DNA of 39,362 bases from Streptomyces sp. NRRL F-5727 (GTDB lineage Bacteria; Actinomycetota; Actinomycetes; Streptomycetales; Streptomycetaceae). Below the pieces are notes generated by a model. The model saw only the letters and a program-made list of their open reading frames with translations. It made no database searches and was not told the DNA's origin. Numbering within the stretch: the stretch's first letter is position 1; the number at the start of each line of letters is the position of its first letter. The translations under genes and the position numbers were made by a program. Shown here piece by piece: positions 17,424 to 25,526 of this stretch. Location: positions 1 to 39,362 of the forward strand of contig NZ_JOGX01000060.1 of assembly GCF_000719555.1 (NCBI RefSeq), read 5' to 3'.

Positions 17424-17552
17424 ACTGCATCCAGGTTCCTTTGCACGACCATGACCTGGATCACGTGGGCGGCGGAGTGTAGCAGAGCACCCCCGGAAGC
17501 TTGTGAAGGGGCGCACGAGGTGACCCCCGGGAGTGGGTGGATACTCGATGCC

Positions 17553-18944
17553 ATGAGCACCACGGAGCGTCCCAGGATCCTCATCGTAGGCGGCGGGTAC
17601 GTTGGCCTGTACGCCGCGCGGCGCATCCTCAAGAAGATGCGTTACGCCGAGGCGACCGTCACGGTCGTCGACCCGCGGTCGTACATGACGTACCAGCCCT
17701 TCCTCCCCGAAGCCGCCGCCGGCAGCATCTCGCCGCGCCACGTCGTCGTCCCGCTGCGACGCGTCGTGCGCGGAGCCGAGGTGCTCACCGGCCGGGTCAC
17801 CACCATCGACCAGGACCGCAAGGTCGCCACGATCGCGCCGCTCGTCGGCGAGGCGTACGAGCTGCCGTTCGACTACCTGGTCATCTCGATGGGTGCCGTC
17901 TCCCGCACCTTCCCGATCCCCGGCCTCGCCGAGCAGGGCATCGGCATGAAGGGCATCGAGGAGGCCATCGGGCTGCGCAACCACGTCCTCGAGCAGCTGG
18001 ACAAGGCCGACTCGACCACCGACGAGGAGGTCCGCCGCAAGGCCCTGACCTTCGTCTTCGTCGGCGGTGGCTTCGCCGGCGCCGAGACCATCGGCGAGGT
18101 CGAGGACATGGCCCGCGACGCGGCCAAGTACTACACGAACGTGTCCCGCGAGGACATGCGCTTCGTGCTGGTCGACGCGGCCGACAAGATCCTCCCCGAG
18201 GTGGGCCCCAAGCTCGGCCAGTACGGCAAGGAGCACCTGGAGAGCCGCGGCATCGAGATCTACCTGGAGACCTCCATGGACTCCTGCGTGGACGGCCACG
18301 TCGTGCTCAAGAACGGCCTCGAGGTCGACTCCAACACCATCGTGTGGACCGCCGGCGTCAAGCCGAACCCGGCCCTCGCCCGCTTCGGCCTCCCGCTCGG
18401 CCCCCGCGGCCACGTGGACTGCAACGAGAAGCTCCAGGTCAACGGCCTCGACTACGTCTGGGCCGCGGGCGACAACGCCCAGGTCCCGGACCTGGCCGCG
18501 ATCAAGGCCGGCGTCCCGGCCGAGCGCGCCTGGTGCCCGCCGAACGCCCAGCACGCCCTGCGCCAGGCCAAGGTCCTCGGCGACAACGTCGTGTCCGGCA
18601 TGCGCGGCTTCGAGCAGCGCACGTACAGCCACGCCAACAAGGGCGCCGTGGCCGGTCTCGGCCTGCACAAGGGCGTGGCCATGATCGTCATGGGCAAGTT
18701 CAAGATCAAGCTCAAGGGCCGTCTCGCCTGGTACATGCACCGTGGCTACCACGGCATGGCGATGCCGACCTTCAACCGCAAGATCCGCGTCTTCGCCGAC
18801 TGGACCCTCGGCATGTTCCTCAAGCGCGAGGTCGTCTCGCTCGGCGCCATGGAGACGCCGCGCGAGGAGTTCTACGAGGCCGCCAAGCCCGCCCCGGCCC
18901 CCGCCGCGGCCGCGCCGGCCCCGGAGAAGGCCAAGGCGTCGTAA
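17553..18944 (+). CDS. ndh: Type II NADH dehydrogenase (NDH-2, NAD(P)/FAD-dependent oxidoreductase)
   Basis: This 463-residue single-subunit flavoprotein passes electrons from NADH to menaquinone without pumping protons. The FAD-binding motif ILIVGGGYVGLYAARR is at 9-24 and the NADH-binding motif FVFVGGGFAGAETIGEVEDMA near 168-188. Other NDH-2 elements are YLVISMGAVSR, VWTAGVKPNP and YVWAAGDNAQVPD, which holds the second FAD contact. The AQHALRQAK segment and the amphipathic region around LAWYMHRGYHGMAMPT anchor it to the membrane. The tail is Ala/Pro-rich. ATG 17553 is the first start of the conserved core. A GATACT box lies 7 nt upstream, so it might be leaderless. Palindromes upstream suggest redox control. 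Confidence 0.95.
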   Translation: MSTTERPRILIVGGGYVGLYAARRILKKMRYAEATVTVVDPRSYMTYQPFLPEAAAGSISPRHVVVPLRRVVRGAEVLTGRVTTIDQDRKVATIAPLVGEAYELPFDYLVISMGAVSRTFPIPGLAEQGIGMKGIEEAIGLRNHVLEQLDKADSTTDEEVRRKALTFVFVGGGFAGAETIGEVEDMARDAAKYYTNVSREDMRFVLVDAADKILPEVGPKLGQYGKEHLESRGIEIYLETSMDSCVDGHVVLKNGLEVDSNTIVWTAGVKPNPALARFGLPLGPRGHVDCNEKLQVNGLDYVWAAGDNAQVPDLAAIKAGVPAERAWCPPNAQHALRQAKVLGDNVVSGMRGFEQRTYSHANKGAVAGLGLHKGVAMIVMGKFKIKLKGRLAWYMHRGYHGMAMPTFNRKIRVFADWTLGMFLKREVVSLGAMETPREEFYEAAKPAPAPAAAAPAPEKAKAS

Positions 18945-18958
18945 CACCCCGAGCAGTA

Positions 18959-19000
18959 CCGAAGGGCCGTCCGTCATCCGTGGTGCGGGCGGCCCTTCGG
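18959..19000 (+). terminator. Intrinsic terminator after ndh
   Basis: CCGAAGGGCC (18959-18968) and GGCCCTTCGG (18991-19000) are exact arms, with further pairing inside. CGTGTTTT follows. It starts 15 bp after the ndh stop. Confidence 0.75.
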
Positions 19001-19118
19001 CGTGTTTTCGGCGCGTTTTGCCGAGTCGTTGCGTCGCGGCGGGATGGGAAATCCCTACGGACGGTGTTCCCTTGGTGACGGACGACAGTCTGGGGGAAGA
19101 CCACGGAGGTGTGTCACC

Positions 19119-20417
19119 ATGGCCGACGCCGCGACGCGGCTCGCGACTCTCGCCGAGGAACTGCTGGGAAGTCCCCTCCCCGTGCGCCTGCGCGCCTGGG
19201 ACGGCAGCGAGGCGGGTCCCGCGGGCACCGGCCCCGTCCTCGTCCTCAGGGACCGCAGGGCGCTGCGCAGGATGATCTGGAGACCCGGCGAGCTGGGCCT
19301 GGCCCGCGCCTGGGTGGCCGGCGACATCGACGTCGAGGGAGACCTCTACGAGGCCCTGGACCGGCTCTCCGGGCTGATCTGGGACCGCGACCGGGAGTCC
19401 GGCGGCGGACTGCTCGCCGCCGTCCGCGACCCGCGCGTCCGGGGCGCCGTGGCGGCGCTGCTCCGGCTGGCCGGGCCGCTGCCGCCGCCGAAGCCGCCGG
19501 CCGAGGAGGTCAGGGGCCGCAGCGGCGGCCGGCACAGCAGGCGCCGCGACAAGCAGGCGATCAGTCACCACTACGACGTGGGCAACGACTTCTACGCGCT
19601 GGTGCTCGGCCCGTCGATGGTCTACTCGTGCGCCTACTGGACCGCGGACGGGACCCTGGAGGACGCCCAGCGGGACAAGCTGGACCTCATCGCCCGCAAG
19701 CTGGCCCTGAAGGAGGGCGACCGGCTGCTCGACGTGGGCTGTGGCTGGGGCTCGATGGCGATCCACGCGGCCCGTGCGTACGGCGCCCGGGTCGTCGGCA
19801 TCACCCTCTCCCGCGAACAGGCAGCCTTCGCCCGCAAGCGGATCGCCGAGGAGGGGCTCGCCGACCGGATCGAGATCCGGGTCCAGGACTACCGCGACGT
19901 GCCCGACGGGCCGTTCGACGCGATCTCCTCCATCGGCATGGCCGAGCACGTCGGCGCCGTCCGGTACCGGGAGTACGCCGACATCCTGTACGGCCTCCTG
20001 AAGCCCGGCGGACGGCTCCTGAACCACCAGATCTCGCGCCTCCCCGAGCCCGACGAGGAGGCGTACCACGTGGACGCCTTCATCGACGCGTACGTCTTCC
20101 CCGACGGCGAACTCGCCCCGATGGGCCGCACCCTGACGACCCTGGAGGACGCCGGCTTCGAGGTCCGGGACGTGGAGGCGATCCGCGAGCACTACGCGCT
20201 GACGCTGCGCCGGTGGGTGGCGAACCTGGAGGCGGAGTGGGAGCGGGCGGTCCGGCTCACCTCGCCCGGCCGGGCCCGGATCTGGCGGCTCTACATGGCG
20301 GCCTCGGCGGTCTCCTTCGAGCGCAACCGGATCGGCGTGAACCAGTTCCTGGCGGTGAGGACGCCGGTGTCGGGCGCGAGCGGGCTGCCGCTGCGGTCGC
20401 GGGAGTGGACGGAATGA
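19119..20417 (+). CDS. Cyclopropane-fatty-acyl-phospholipid synthase family SAM methyltransferase
   Basis: This 432-residue enzyme transfers a methylene from S-adenosylmethionine across lipid double bonds, or is a related mycolic-acid-type methyltransferase. The N-terminal domain (about 1-140) includes AWVAGDIDVEGDLYEAL. The catalytic part has SHHYDVGNDFYALVLGPSMVYSCAYW, the SAM motif LDVGCGWGSMAIHAA (about 204-218), SIGMAEHVG and the C-terminal region RRWVANLEAEWERAV. These are textbook CFAS features, and the length is normal for the long form. Start ATG 19119 has GGAGG 9 nt upstream. It faces the convergent ABC permease across a strong bidirectional terminator. The CYWT region suggests an intact active site. 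Confidence 0.93.
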   Translation: MADAATRLATLAEELLGSPLPVRLRAWDGSEAGPAGTGPVLVLRDRRALRRMIWRPGELGLARAWVAGDIDVEGDLYEALDRLSGLIWDRDRESGGGLLAAVRDPRVRGAVAALLRLAGPLPPPKPPAEEVRGRSGGRHSRRRDKQAISHHYDVGNDFYALVLGPSMVYSCAYWTADGTLEDAQRDKLDLIARKLALKEGDRLLDVGCGWGSMAIHAARAYGARVVGITLSREQAAFARKRIAEEGLADRIEIRVQDYRDVPDGPFDAISSIGMAEHVGAVRYREYADILYGLLKPGGRLLNHQISRLPEPDEEAYHVDAFIDAYVFPDGELAPMGRTLTTLEDAGFEVRDVEAIREHYALTLRRWVANLEAEWERAVRLTSPGRARIWRLYMAASAVSFERNRIGVNQFLAVRTPVSGASGLPLRSREWTE

Positions 20418-20421
20418 CGGA

Positions 20422-20453
20422 AGGGCCGGGGTTCCCGTGGGAACCCCGGCCCT
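20422..20453. terminator. Bidirectional terminator between convergent genes
   Basis: AGGGCCGGGGTTCCC (20422-20436) and GGGAACCCCGGCCCT (20439-20453) are perfect 15-bp arms. It sits 5 bp after the methyltransferase stop and 16 bp before the permease stop, so it serves both strands. Confidence 0.8.
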
Positions 20454-20468
20454 CCCTCGTGCCCGGCG

Positions 20469-23000
20469 CTACTCGGCCTTGATGGCGGTGAGCATGTTCA
20501 GGCGGGCGGCGCTGCGGGCCGGCCAGAGCGAGGCCAGCACGCCGACCAGGGCGGCGAGGACCAGGAAGACCCCGACCCGGTCCCACGGCACGACCAAGCC
20601 GTAGCCCGGCAGGCTCGCCTCGAAGGTCTTGCCGATGGCCCAGGCGAGGAAGGTGCCGAGGCCGACGCCGACGACCGCGCCGAAGACCGAGATGACCACG
20701 GCCTCCAGGCGGACCATGCGCTTGACCCGGCGGCGGTCGAGACCGATCGCCCGGATCATGCCGATCTCCTGCTGGCGCTCGAAGACGGACATCGCGAGGG
20801 TGTTGACGACGCCGAGGACGGCGATGATCAGGGCCATCGCGAGCAGGCCGTACATGATGTTCAGGAGCAGGTTGATCTGCCCGCCGAACTCGTCGCGGAT
20901 GTCCTTCTCGTCCATGACGGAGATGGCGGGGTTGTCGCCCAGGGCCTTGATCAGCGCCTGCTCGTTGGCGTCGCCGGGGCCGCCGTCGGTGGAGACGAAG
21001 ATCTGCGGGATGTACTTCTGCGGGTCGTGCGCGTCGAGGATCTTCGTGTCGACGAGGACGGGGGAGAGGAACTCGCTGTCCTTGTAGATCGCGGCGACCT
21101 TCAGCTCGCCCTTCTTCTTGTCCAGGTACTCGACCGGGACGGAGGCGCCGACCTTCAGGCCGCGCTTGGCGGCGGTCTTGTCGGCGACGGCGATCTGCCC
21201 GTCGGCGAGCCCGGCCAGCGAGCCCTGCAGGACGTCGACCTTGAGGACCTTGTCGATGTCGCCGGGGGTGACGCCGGAGGCGGAGACGTACGAGCCCTTG
21301 AGGTCGAAGGCGCCGGCCTGCTGCGGGGAGACGGCGGTGACGCCCGGGGCCTTCTCCAGGGCCGTGAGGGCCTCCTGCGACAGGCCCTCGCCGCTGGCCA
21401 TGGTGACCATGTAGTCGGCCTTGATCTGCTCGACCGTCATCTTGTCGAGGGCCTGGCCGGCGCTGACGCCGATCACGGTGAGGCCGGTGACCAGGGTGAG
21501 GCCGATGGCGAGCGCGGAGGCGGTGGCGCCGGTGCGGCGCGGGTTGCGGACCGCGTTGAGGCCGGCGAGCTTGCCGGAGATCCCGAAGACCTTCACGAAG
21601 AAGGGGCGGATCAGGGCGATCACGGGCCGGGACAGGAAGGGGATGAGGATGATGACGCCGATGAGGGTGGCGAAGGCGCCGCCCGCGATGGTCATCCGGC
21701 CCTCGTCGCCGCCCGTGTTCGCGCCGAGCACGATCAGGACGGCGCCGATCGCGGTGATCGCGGCGCCGATGGCGTTCCGCACGACGAGCGACTTGGCGTT
21801 CGGGGTGGCGTGGACGCTGTTCATGGCGGCGACCGGCGGGATCTTCGCCGCGCGGCGGCCCGGCAGCCAGGCGGCCAGCGTGGTGATGACGACGCCGACG
21901 CCGAAGGCGGCGAGCACCGGGGTGGCGCCGAGGACCAGGTCGCCGTCCGGGACCTTCATGTCGAAGGCGGCCATGCCGGAGCGCAGGCCCACGGCGAGCC
22001 CGATGCCGAGGAGGTAGCCGACGGCGGAGGCGACCAGGCCGACGATGCCGGCCTCGGCGAGGACGGAGCGGGTGATCTGCTTGCGCGAGGCACCCACCGC
22101 GCGCATCAGGGCGAGCTCCTTGGTGCGCTGGGCGACCAGCATGGTGAAGGTGTTGGAGATCAGGAAGACGCCGACGAAGAGCGCGATGCCGGCGAAGCCG
22201 AGCAGCGTCTGGTTGAGCGCGCCGAGACCGGCCTCGATGTCGCGGGCCTGCTGGTCGGCGAGGGCCTGGCCGGTCTGGGCGGTGGCGGCCTTCGGGACGA
22301 CCTTGAGGACCTCGTCGAGGAGCTTGTCGGCGTCGGTGCCCCGGGCGGCCGAGACGTTGACGTCGGAGTAGTAGCCGGGCTTGAGGTAGAGCTTCTGGGC
22401 GACCGGGGCGTCGAAGACGACGAGGCTGCCGCCGGCGTTGACGGCGCCGTCCTCGGTGGTGAAGACGCCGGAGAGGGTGTACTCCTTCACCGGGCCGTTG
22501 GTGGCGACGCGGACCCGCTCGCCGACCTGGTAGCCGCCCTTGTCGGCGGTCTCCTTGTCGAGGGCGATCTGGCCCGGCTCGGTGGGGCCGTTCCCGGAGG
22601 TGAAGGCGAGGGCCGGGTCCTTGCCGTCGGGGCCGGGGGCGAAGTTGGTGCCCTTGTTGGACCAGCCGGAGCCGATCAGCTTGCCCTTGGCGTCCGGCAC
22701 GCCGGCGAAGCCGTCGACGCGGGGCTGGACGCCGGTGACGCCGTCGAGCTTCGCGATCCTGTCGACGGTGGCCTGGGAGAGGCCGGGGTTCTTGGCGGCC
22801 TCCTCCGGGGCCGGCCGCATGTCGACGGCCACGGCGACGTCGTCGTAGCTCTTCGCGGACTGGCTGCGGAATGCCTGGGAGAGGGTGTCGGTGAAGACGA
22901 GGGTGCCGGAGACGAAGGCGACGCCGAGCATCACGGCGAGCACGGTCATCAGCAGCCGCGCCTTGTGCGCGAGGACGTTGCGCAGGGCGGTACGGAACAT
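20469..23000 (-). CDS. ABC transporter permease, FtsX/MacB type
   Basis: This 843-residue integral membrane protein starts MFRTALRNVLAHKARLLMTVLAVMLG, an N-terminal helix typical of MacB-like permeases. A large extracytoplasmic domain (about 40-255) is followed by an FtsX segment with three or more helices (LGFAGIALFVGVFLISNTFTM…TKELALMRAVGASRKQI). A second repeat follows, with LNAVRNPRRTGATASALAIGLT, another external domain, and a C-terminal FtsX segment (MALIIAVLGVVNTLAMSVFERQQEIGMIRAIG). The duplicated layout is the usual streptomycete form of lipoprotein or peptide exporters. Substrate unknown. It is downstream of its ATPase gene by 54 bp on the minus strand. AGGA lies 9 nt before the ATG. 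Confidence 0.93.
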   Translation of the reverse strand: MFRTALRNVLAHKARLLMTVLAVMLGVAFVSGTLVFTDTLSQAFRSQSAKSYDDVAVAVDMRPAPEEAAKNPGLSQATVDRIAKLDGVTGVQPRVDGFAGVPDAKGKLIGSGWSNKGTNFAPGPDGKDPALAFTSGNGPTEPGQIALDKETADKGGYQVGERVRVATNGPVKEYTLSGVFTTEDGAVNAGGSLVVFDAPVAQKLYLKPGYYSDVNVSAARGTDADKLLDEVLKVVPKAATAQTGQALADQQARDIEAGLGALNQTLLGFAGIALFVGVFLISNTFTMLVAQRTKELALMRAVGASRKQITRSVLAEAGIVGLVASAVGYLLGIGLAVGLRSGMAAFDMKVPDGDLVLGATPVLAAFGVGVVITTLAAWLPGRRAAKIPPVAAMNSVHATPNAKSLVVRNAIGAAITAIGAVLIVLGANTGGDEGRMTIAGGAFATLIGVIILIPFLSRPVIALIRPFFVKVFGISGKLAGLNAVRNPRRTGATASALAIGLTLVTGLTVIGVSAGQALDKMTVEQIKADYMVTMASGEGLSQEALTALEKAPGVTAVSPQQAGAFDLKGSYVSASGVTPGDIDKVLKVDVLQGSLAGLADGQIAVADKTAAKRGLKVGASVPVEYLDKKKGELKVAAIYKDSEFLSPVLVDTKILDAHDPQKYIPQIFVSTDGGPGDANEQALIKALGDNPAISVMDEKDIRDEFGGQINLLLNIMYGLLAMALIIAVLGVVNTLAMSVFERQQEIGMIRAIGLDRRRVKRMVRLEAVVISVFGAVVGVGLGTFLAWAIGKTFEASLPGYGLVVPWDRVGVFLVLAALVGVLASLWPARSAARLNMLTAIKAE

Positions 23001-23054
23001 GGGTGAGGTCCTGGAGGTCGGGTGGGCGACGGGCGGAGGCGGTGCGGGGCCGCG

Positions 23055-23825
23055 TCAGCTCGTACGGCCCTTGGCGTCGAACGCCTTCATACGGTCGAGG
23101 ACGCCGTCGGCGGAGGGGCGCAGCATCTCGTCGACGATCCGGCCGTCGGCCAGGAAGATCACGCGGTCGGCGTAGGAGGCGGCGACCGGGTCGTGGGTGA
23201 CCATGACGACGGTCTGGCCGAGCTCGCGGACCGAGTTGCGGAGGAAGCCGAGGACCTCGGCGCCGGAGCGCGAGTCGAGGTTTCCGGTGGGCTCGTCGCC
23301 GAAGATGATCTCGGGCCGGGAGGCGAGGGCGCGCGCGACCGCGACGCGCTGCTGCTGGCCGCCGGAGAGCTCGGTGGGACGGTGCTTGAGGCGGCCGGAG
23401 AGGCCGAGCATGTCGATGACCCGCTGGACCCACGCCTGGTCGGGCTTGCGGCCGGCGATGTCCATGGGGAGCGTGATGTTCTCCATGGCGGTCAGGGTCG
23501 GCAGCAGGTTGAACGCCTGGAAGATGAAGCCGATCTTGTCCCGGCGGAGCTGGGTGAGGTGCTTGTCCTTGAGGGTGGACAGCTCGGTGTCGCCGATCCG
23601 GACCGAGCCGGAGGAGAAGGAGTCGAGGCCGGCGACGCAGTGCATGAGCGTCGACTTGCCGGAGCCGGAGGGGCCCATGATCGCGGTGAACTCGCCCTGG
23701 CGGAAGTCCACGCTGACCCGGTCGAGCGCGACCACCTGGGTCTCGCCCTCTCCGTAGACCTTCGTGAGCTCCGTGGCGCGGGCGGCCACCGCGGTGGCGC
23801 GGGGCACGGTGGGGGTGGTGGTCAC
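23055..23825 (-). CDS. ABC transporter ATP-binding protein (MacB/LolD type)
   Basis: This 256-residue ATPase powers the neighbouring FtsX-type permease. Walker A is GPSGSGKST (51-59), the Q-loop IGFIFQAFNLLPTLTAMENI, the signature LSGGQQQRVAVARALA, Walker B IIFGDEPTGNLD, and the switch His lies in VMVTHDP. NLLPTLTAMEN and DEPTGNLDSRSG are typical of the MacB/LolD group. Start GTG 23825 is chosen because an AGGAG Shine-Dalgarno sequence lies 8 nt upstream; the longer open frame to 24032 codes for low-complexity residues. Upstream (23826-24227, about 400 bp) lie a direct repeat and the bldA promoter, with no other gene visible. Confidence 0.94.
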   Translation of the reverse strand: MTTTPTVPRATAVAARATELTKVYGEGETQVVALDRVSVDFRQGEFTAIMGPSGSGKSTLMHCVAGLDSFSSGSVRIGDTELSTLKDKHLTQLRRDKIGFIFQAFNLLPTLTAMENITLPMDIAGRKPDQAWVQRVIDMLGLSGRLKHRPTELSGGQQQRVAVARALASRPEIIFGDEPTGNLDSRSGAEVLGFLRNSVRELGQTVVMVTHDPVAASYADRVIFLADGRIVDEMLRPSADGVLDRMKAFDAKGRTS

Positions 23826-23849
23826 GAGGGGGACTCCTGTCACGACGGT

Positions 23850-23869
23850 GATCGCGGCTGATCGCGGCT
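23850..23869. repeat. Tandem direct repeat upstream of the ABC operon
   Basis: GATCGCGGCT occurs twice in direct succession, 25-44 bp before the ATPase start. It could be a regulator half-site pair or a chance duplication. Confidence 0.4.
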
Positions 23870-24117
23870 GGCTGCTCCGGAACCGGCGTCCGGGAACCAC
23901 TCCATCGTTTCGAACGTTCCTGCCCGGGTCGTCCGTCCACGTGCCCGTTCGAGGGGCAGCCTTGGGTCGGACCGGGACCCCCGCGGGTCCTCCTCTGGTA
24001 TGACGGCGACCCCGAGGGCGGACGTGACACACATGCGTCGAGATCTGGTCAATCAGGGGGTGGCGGCTTTGCGCCTGCGACCCCGGTCACAGTTCGCGAA
24101 AACCCCGCTCACCTGCG

Positions 24118-24145
24118 CTGACGCCCCCTCAGACGTCAATAAAAT
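24118..24145 (+). promoter_or_regulatory. Candidate bldA promoter
   Basis: CTGACG (24118-24123) and TAAAAT (24140-24145) are 16 bp apart. The surrounding AATAAAATAAGAC stretch is strikingly AT-rich for this genome. Transcription would start near 24152, about 76 nt before the mature tRNA. A secondary -10-like TAGGCT at 24193-24198 is closer but lacks a -35. Confidence 0.5.
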
Positions 24146-24227
24146 AAGACAACATCGGGAGCTCGTTCCGCTGATCGAGGGAAGGGCCCCGATAGGCTCC
24201 TGTTGCCAACGCGGAGCAGCGCGGCAC

Positions 24228-24313
24228 GCCCGGATGGTGGAATAGCAGACACGGCGAGCTTAAACCTCGCTGGCCTTCGGGCCGTACCGGTTCAAGTCCG
24301 GTTCCGGGCACCA
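24228..24313 (+). tRNA. bldA: tRNA-Leu (anticodon UAA), bldA
   Basis: The acceptor arms GCCCGGA (24228-24234) and TCCGGGC (24303-24309) pair, followed by A and an encoded CCA. The anticodon stem GCGAG/CTCGC closes a CTTAAAC loop, so the anticodon is TAA at 24261-24263, reading UUA. The long variable arm GGCCTTCGGGCC marks a class II leucine tRNA, and the T-arm ACCGGTTCAAGTCCGGT is intact. In Streptomyces this tRNA is bldA: UUA codons are very rare and occur mainly in genes for morphological development and antibiotics, so bldA acts as a developmental switch. By eye no gene in this window uses an in-frame TTA codon. Confidence 0.95.
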
Positions 24314-24316
24314 CCA

Positions 24317-24342
24317 GGGCCTCAGGCGGACGCCTGCGGCCC
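24317..24342 (+). terminator. Terminator hairpin after bldA
   Basis: GGGCC-T-CAGGCG (24317-24328) pairs with CGCCTG-C-GGCCC (24331-24342), with one mismatched pair. It starts 4 bp after the CCA. The following 215 bp to the next start are non-coding. Confidence 0.65.
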
Positions 24343-24560
24343 GGCGCACGAGGCTCCTCCTCCCTCCGCTCCCTCCTTCCCCGGGCTCCGCCGGCCGCTC
24401 CGACGGCCCGGTGGCGCTCGACGGCTCGGTGTGCGCGCCCGTGGCCGGGGAAGATCGAATGTTGTCGCAAAAGATCCTCCCCGAGCACTAGAGAGTTTCT
24501 TTTGCCTACGCATTACCCTTGACGCAAGGCCGCGCGCGCGGCCGTCCATGGAGGAGTGAG

Positions 24561-25463
24561 ATGAGGAGCAGCAACCCGGTCTTCTCGCGACGGGGGTTCA
24601 GCCGCGACAACGGCTACGCGGGCTTCAACGCGCAGCAGCCGCAGGCCGGGGGCCCCGCCGTCGGAGCCAGCCCGTACGCGACCGGCAACCCGTACGCGGA
24701 CGGCGCGACCAACCCGTACGCCACCAACCCCTACGCGCCGCAGGACGTCCAGACCGGCGCCCCGCAGCAGGCGCGCGGCAACGTGATGACGATCGACGAC
24801 GTCGTGAGCCGTACGGCCATGACGCTCGGCACGGTCGTGCTCACCGCCGTCCTGTCCTGGCTGCTGCTGCCGGTCGACCCGGCGAACCTCGGCAAGTCCT
24901 ACGGCATCGCCATCGGCGCCGCCCTGGTCGCCCTGGTCCTGTCGCTGGTGCAGTCCTTCAAGCGCACGCCGTCGCCCGCGCTCATCCTGGGCTACGCGGC
25001 CTTCGAGGGCGTCTTCCTCGGCGTGATCTCCGCGGCCGTCTCGACCTACATCGCCGACGGCGTGGTCATCCAGGCGGTCCTCGGCACGATGGCGGTCTTC
25101 GCCGGCGTGCTGGTCGCCTACAAGATGGGCTGGATCCGGGTCAACCGCCGCTTCACCGGCTTCGTGATCGCCGCGGCCATGGGCTTCATGCTGCTCATGG
25201 TGGCCAACCTGCTCTTCGCGGTCTTCGCCGGCGGTGACGGCCTCGGCTTCCGCAGCGGTGGCCTCGGCATCCTCTTCGGTGTCATCGGCATCATCCTGGG
25301 CGCCTGCTTCCTGGCCCTCGACTTCAAGCAGGTCGAGGACGGCATCACCTACGGTGCCCCGCGCGAGGAGGCGTGGCTGGCCGCCTTCGGTCTCACCATG
25401 ACCCTGGTGTGGATCTACCTGGAGATGCTGCGTCTGCTGTCGATCCTGCAGGGCGACGACTGA
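24561..25463 (+). CDS. Bax inhibitor-1/YccA family membrane protein
   Basis: This 300-residue protein has about 85 cytoplasmic N-terminal residues rich in Gln, Gly and Pro. They contain repeated SPYA/NPYA units (SPYATGNPYADGATNPYATNPYAPQ). About seven transmembrane helices follow, beginning MTLGTVVLTAVLSWLLL and ending EEAWLAAFGLTMTLVWIYLEMLRLL. The family includes BI-1 and the bacterial Ca2+ leak channel YetJ; conserved acidic residues near the C-terminus (DFKQVEDGI) fit the family. The physiological role in Streptomyces is not known. ATG 24561 has GGAGGAG 4-9 nt upstream. It converges on the TetR gene across a strong terminator. Confidence 0.92.
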   Translation: MRSSNPVFSRRGFSRDNGYAGFNAQQPQAGGPAVGASPYATGNPYADGATNPYATNPYAPQDVQTGAPQQARGNVMTIDDVVSRTAMTLGTVVLTAVLSWLLLPVDPANLGKSYGIAIGAALVALVLSLVQSFKRTPSPALILGYAAFEGVFLGVISAAVSTYIADGVVIQAVLGTMAVFAGVLVAYKMGWIRVNRRFTGFVIAAAMGFMLLMVANLLFAVFAGGDGLGFRSGGLGILFGVIGIILGACFLALDFKQVEDGITYGAPREEAWLAAFGLTMTLVWIYLEMLRLLSILQGDD

Positions 25464-25481
25464 CGCACCCCGTGACTCGGG

Positions 25482-25520
25482 GGAAGGGCCCGTCCGGCTT
25501 CGTGCCGGGCGGGCCCTTCC
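25482..25520. terminator. Bidirectional terminator between BI-1 and TetR genes
   Basis: GGAAGGGCCCG (25482-25492) pairs with CGGGCCCTTCC (25510-25520). The inner CCGGC/GCCGG stem closes a TTCGT loop. It lies between two convergent stops. Confidence 0.8.
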
Positions 25521-25526
25521 GCGTGC

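Noticed and set aside
17190..20192. 1000-codon minus-strand open frame opposite ndh and the cyclopropane synthase gene
   Set aside because: Shadow frame of two clearly recognised enzymes; no domain, no ribosome binding site, biased low-complexity composition.
20257..24030. 1257-codon minus-strand frame over the ABC transporter genes
   Set aside because: It is a frame-shifted shadow of the permease and ATPase, whose correct frames show all motifs.
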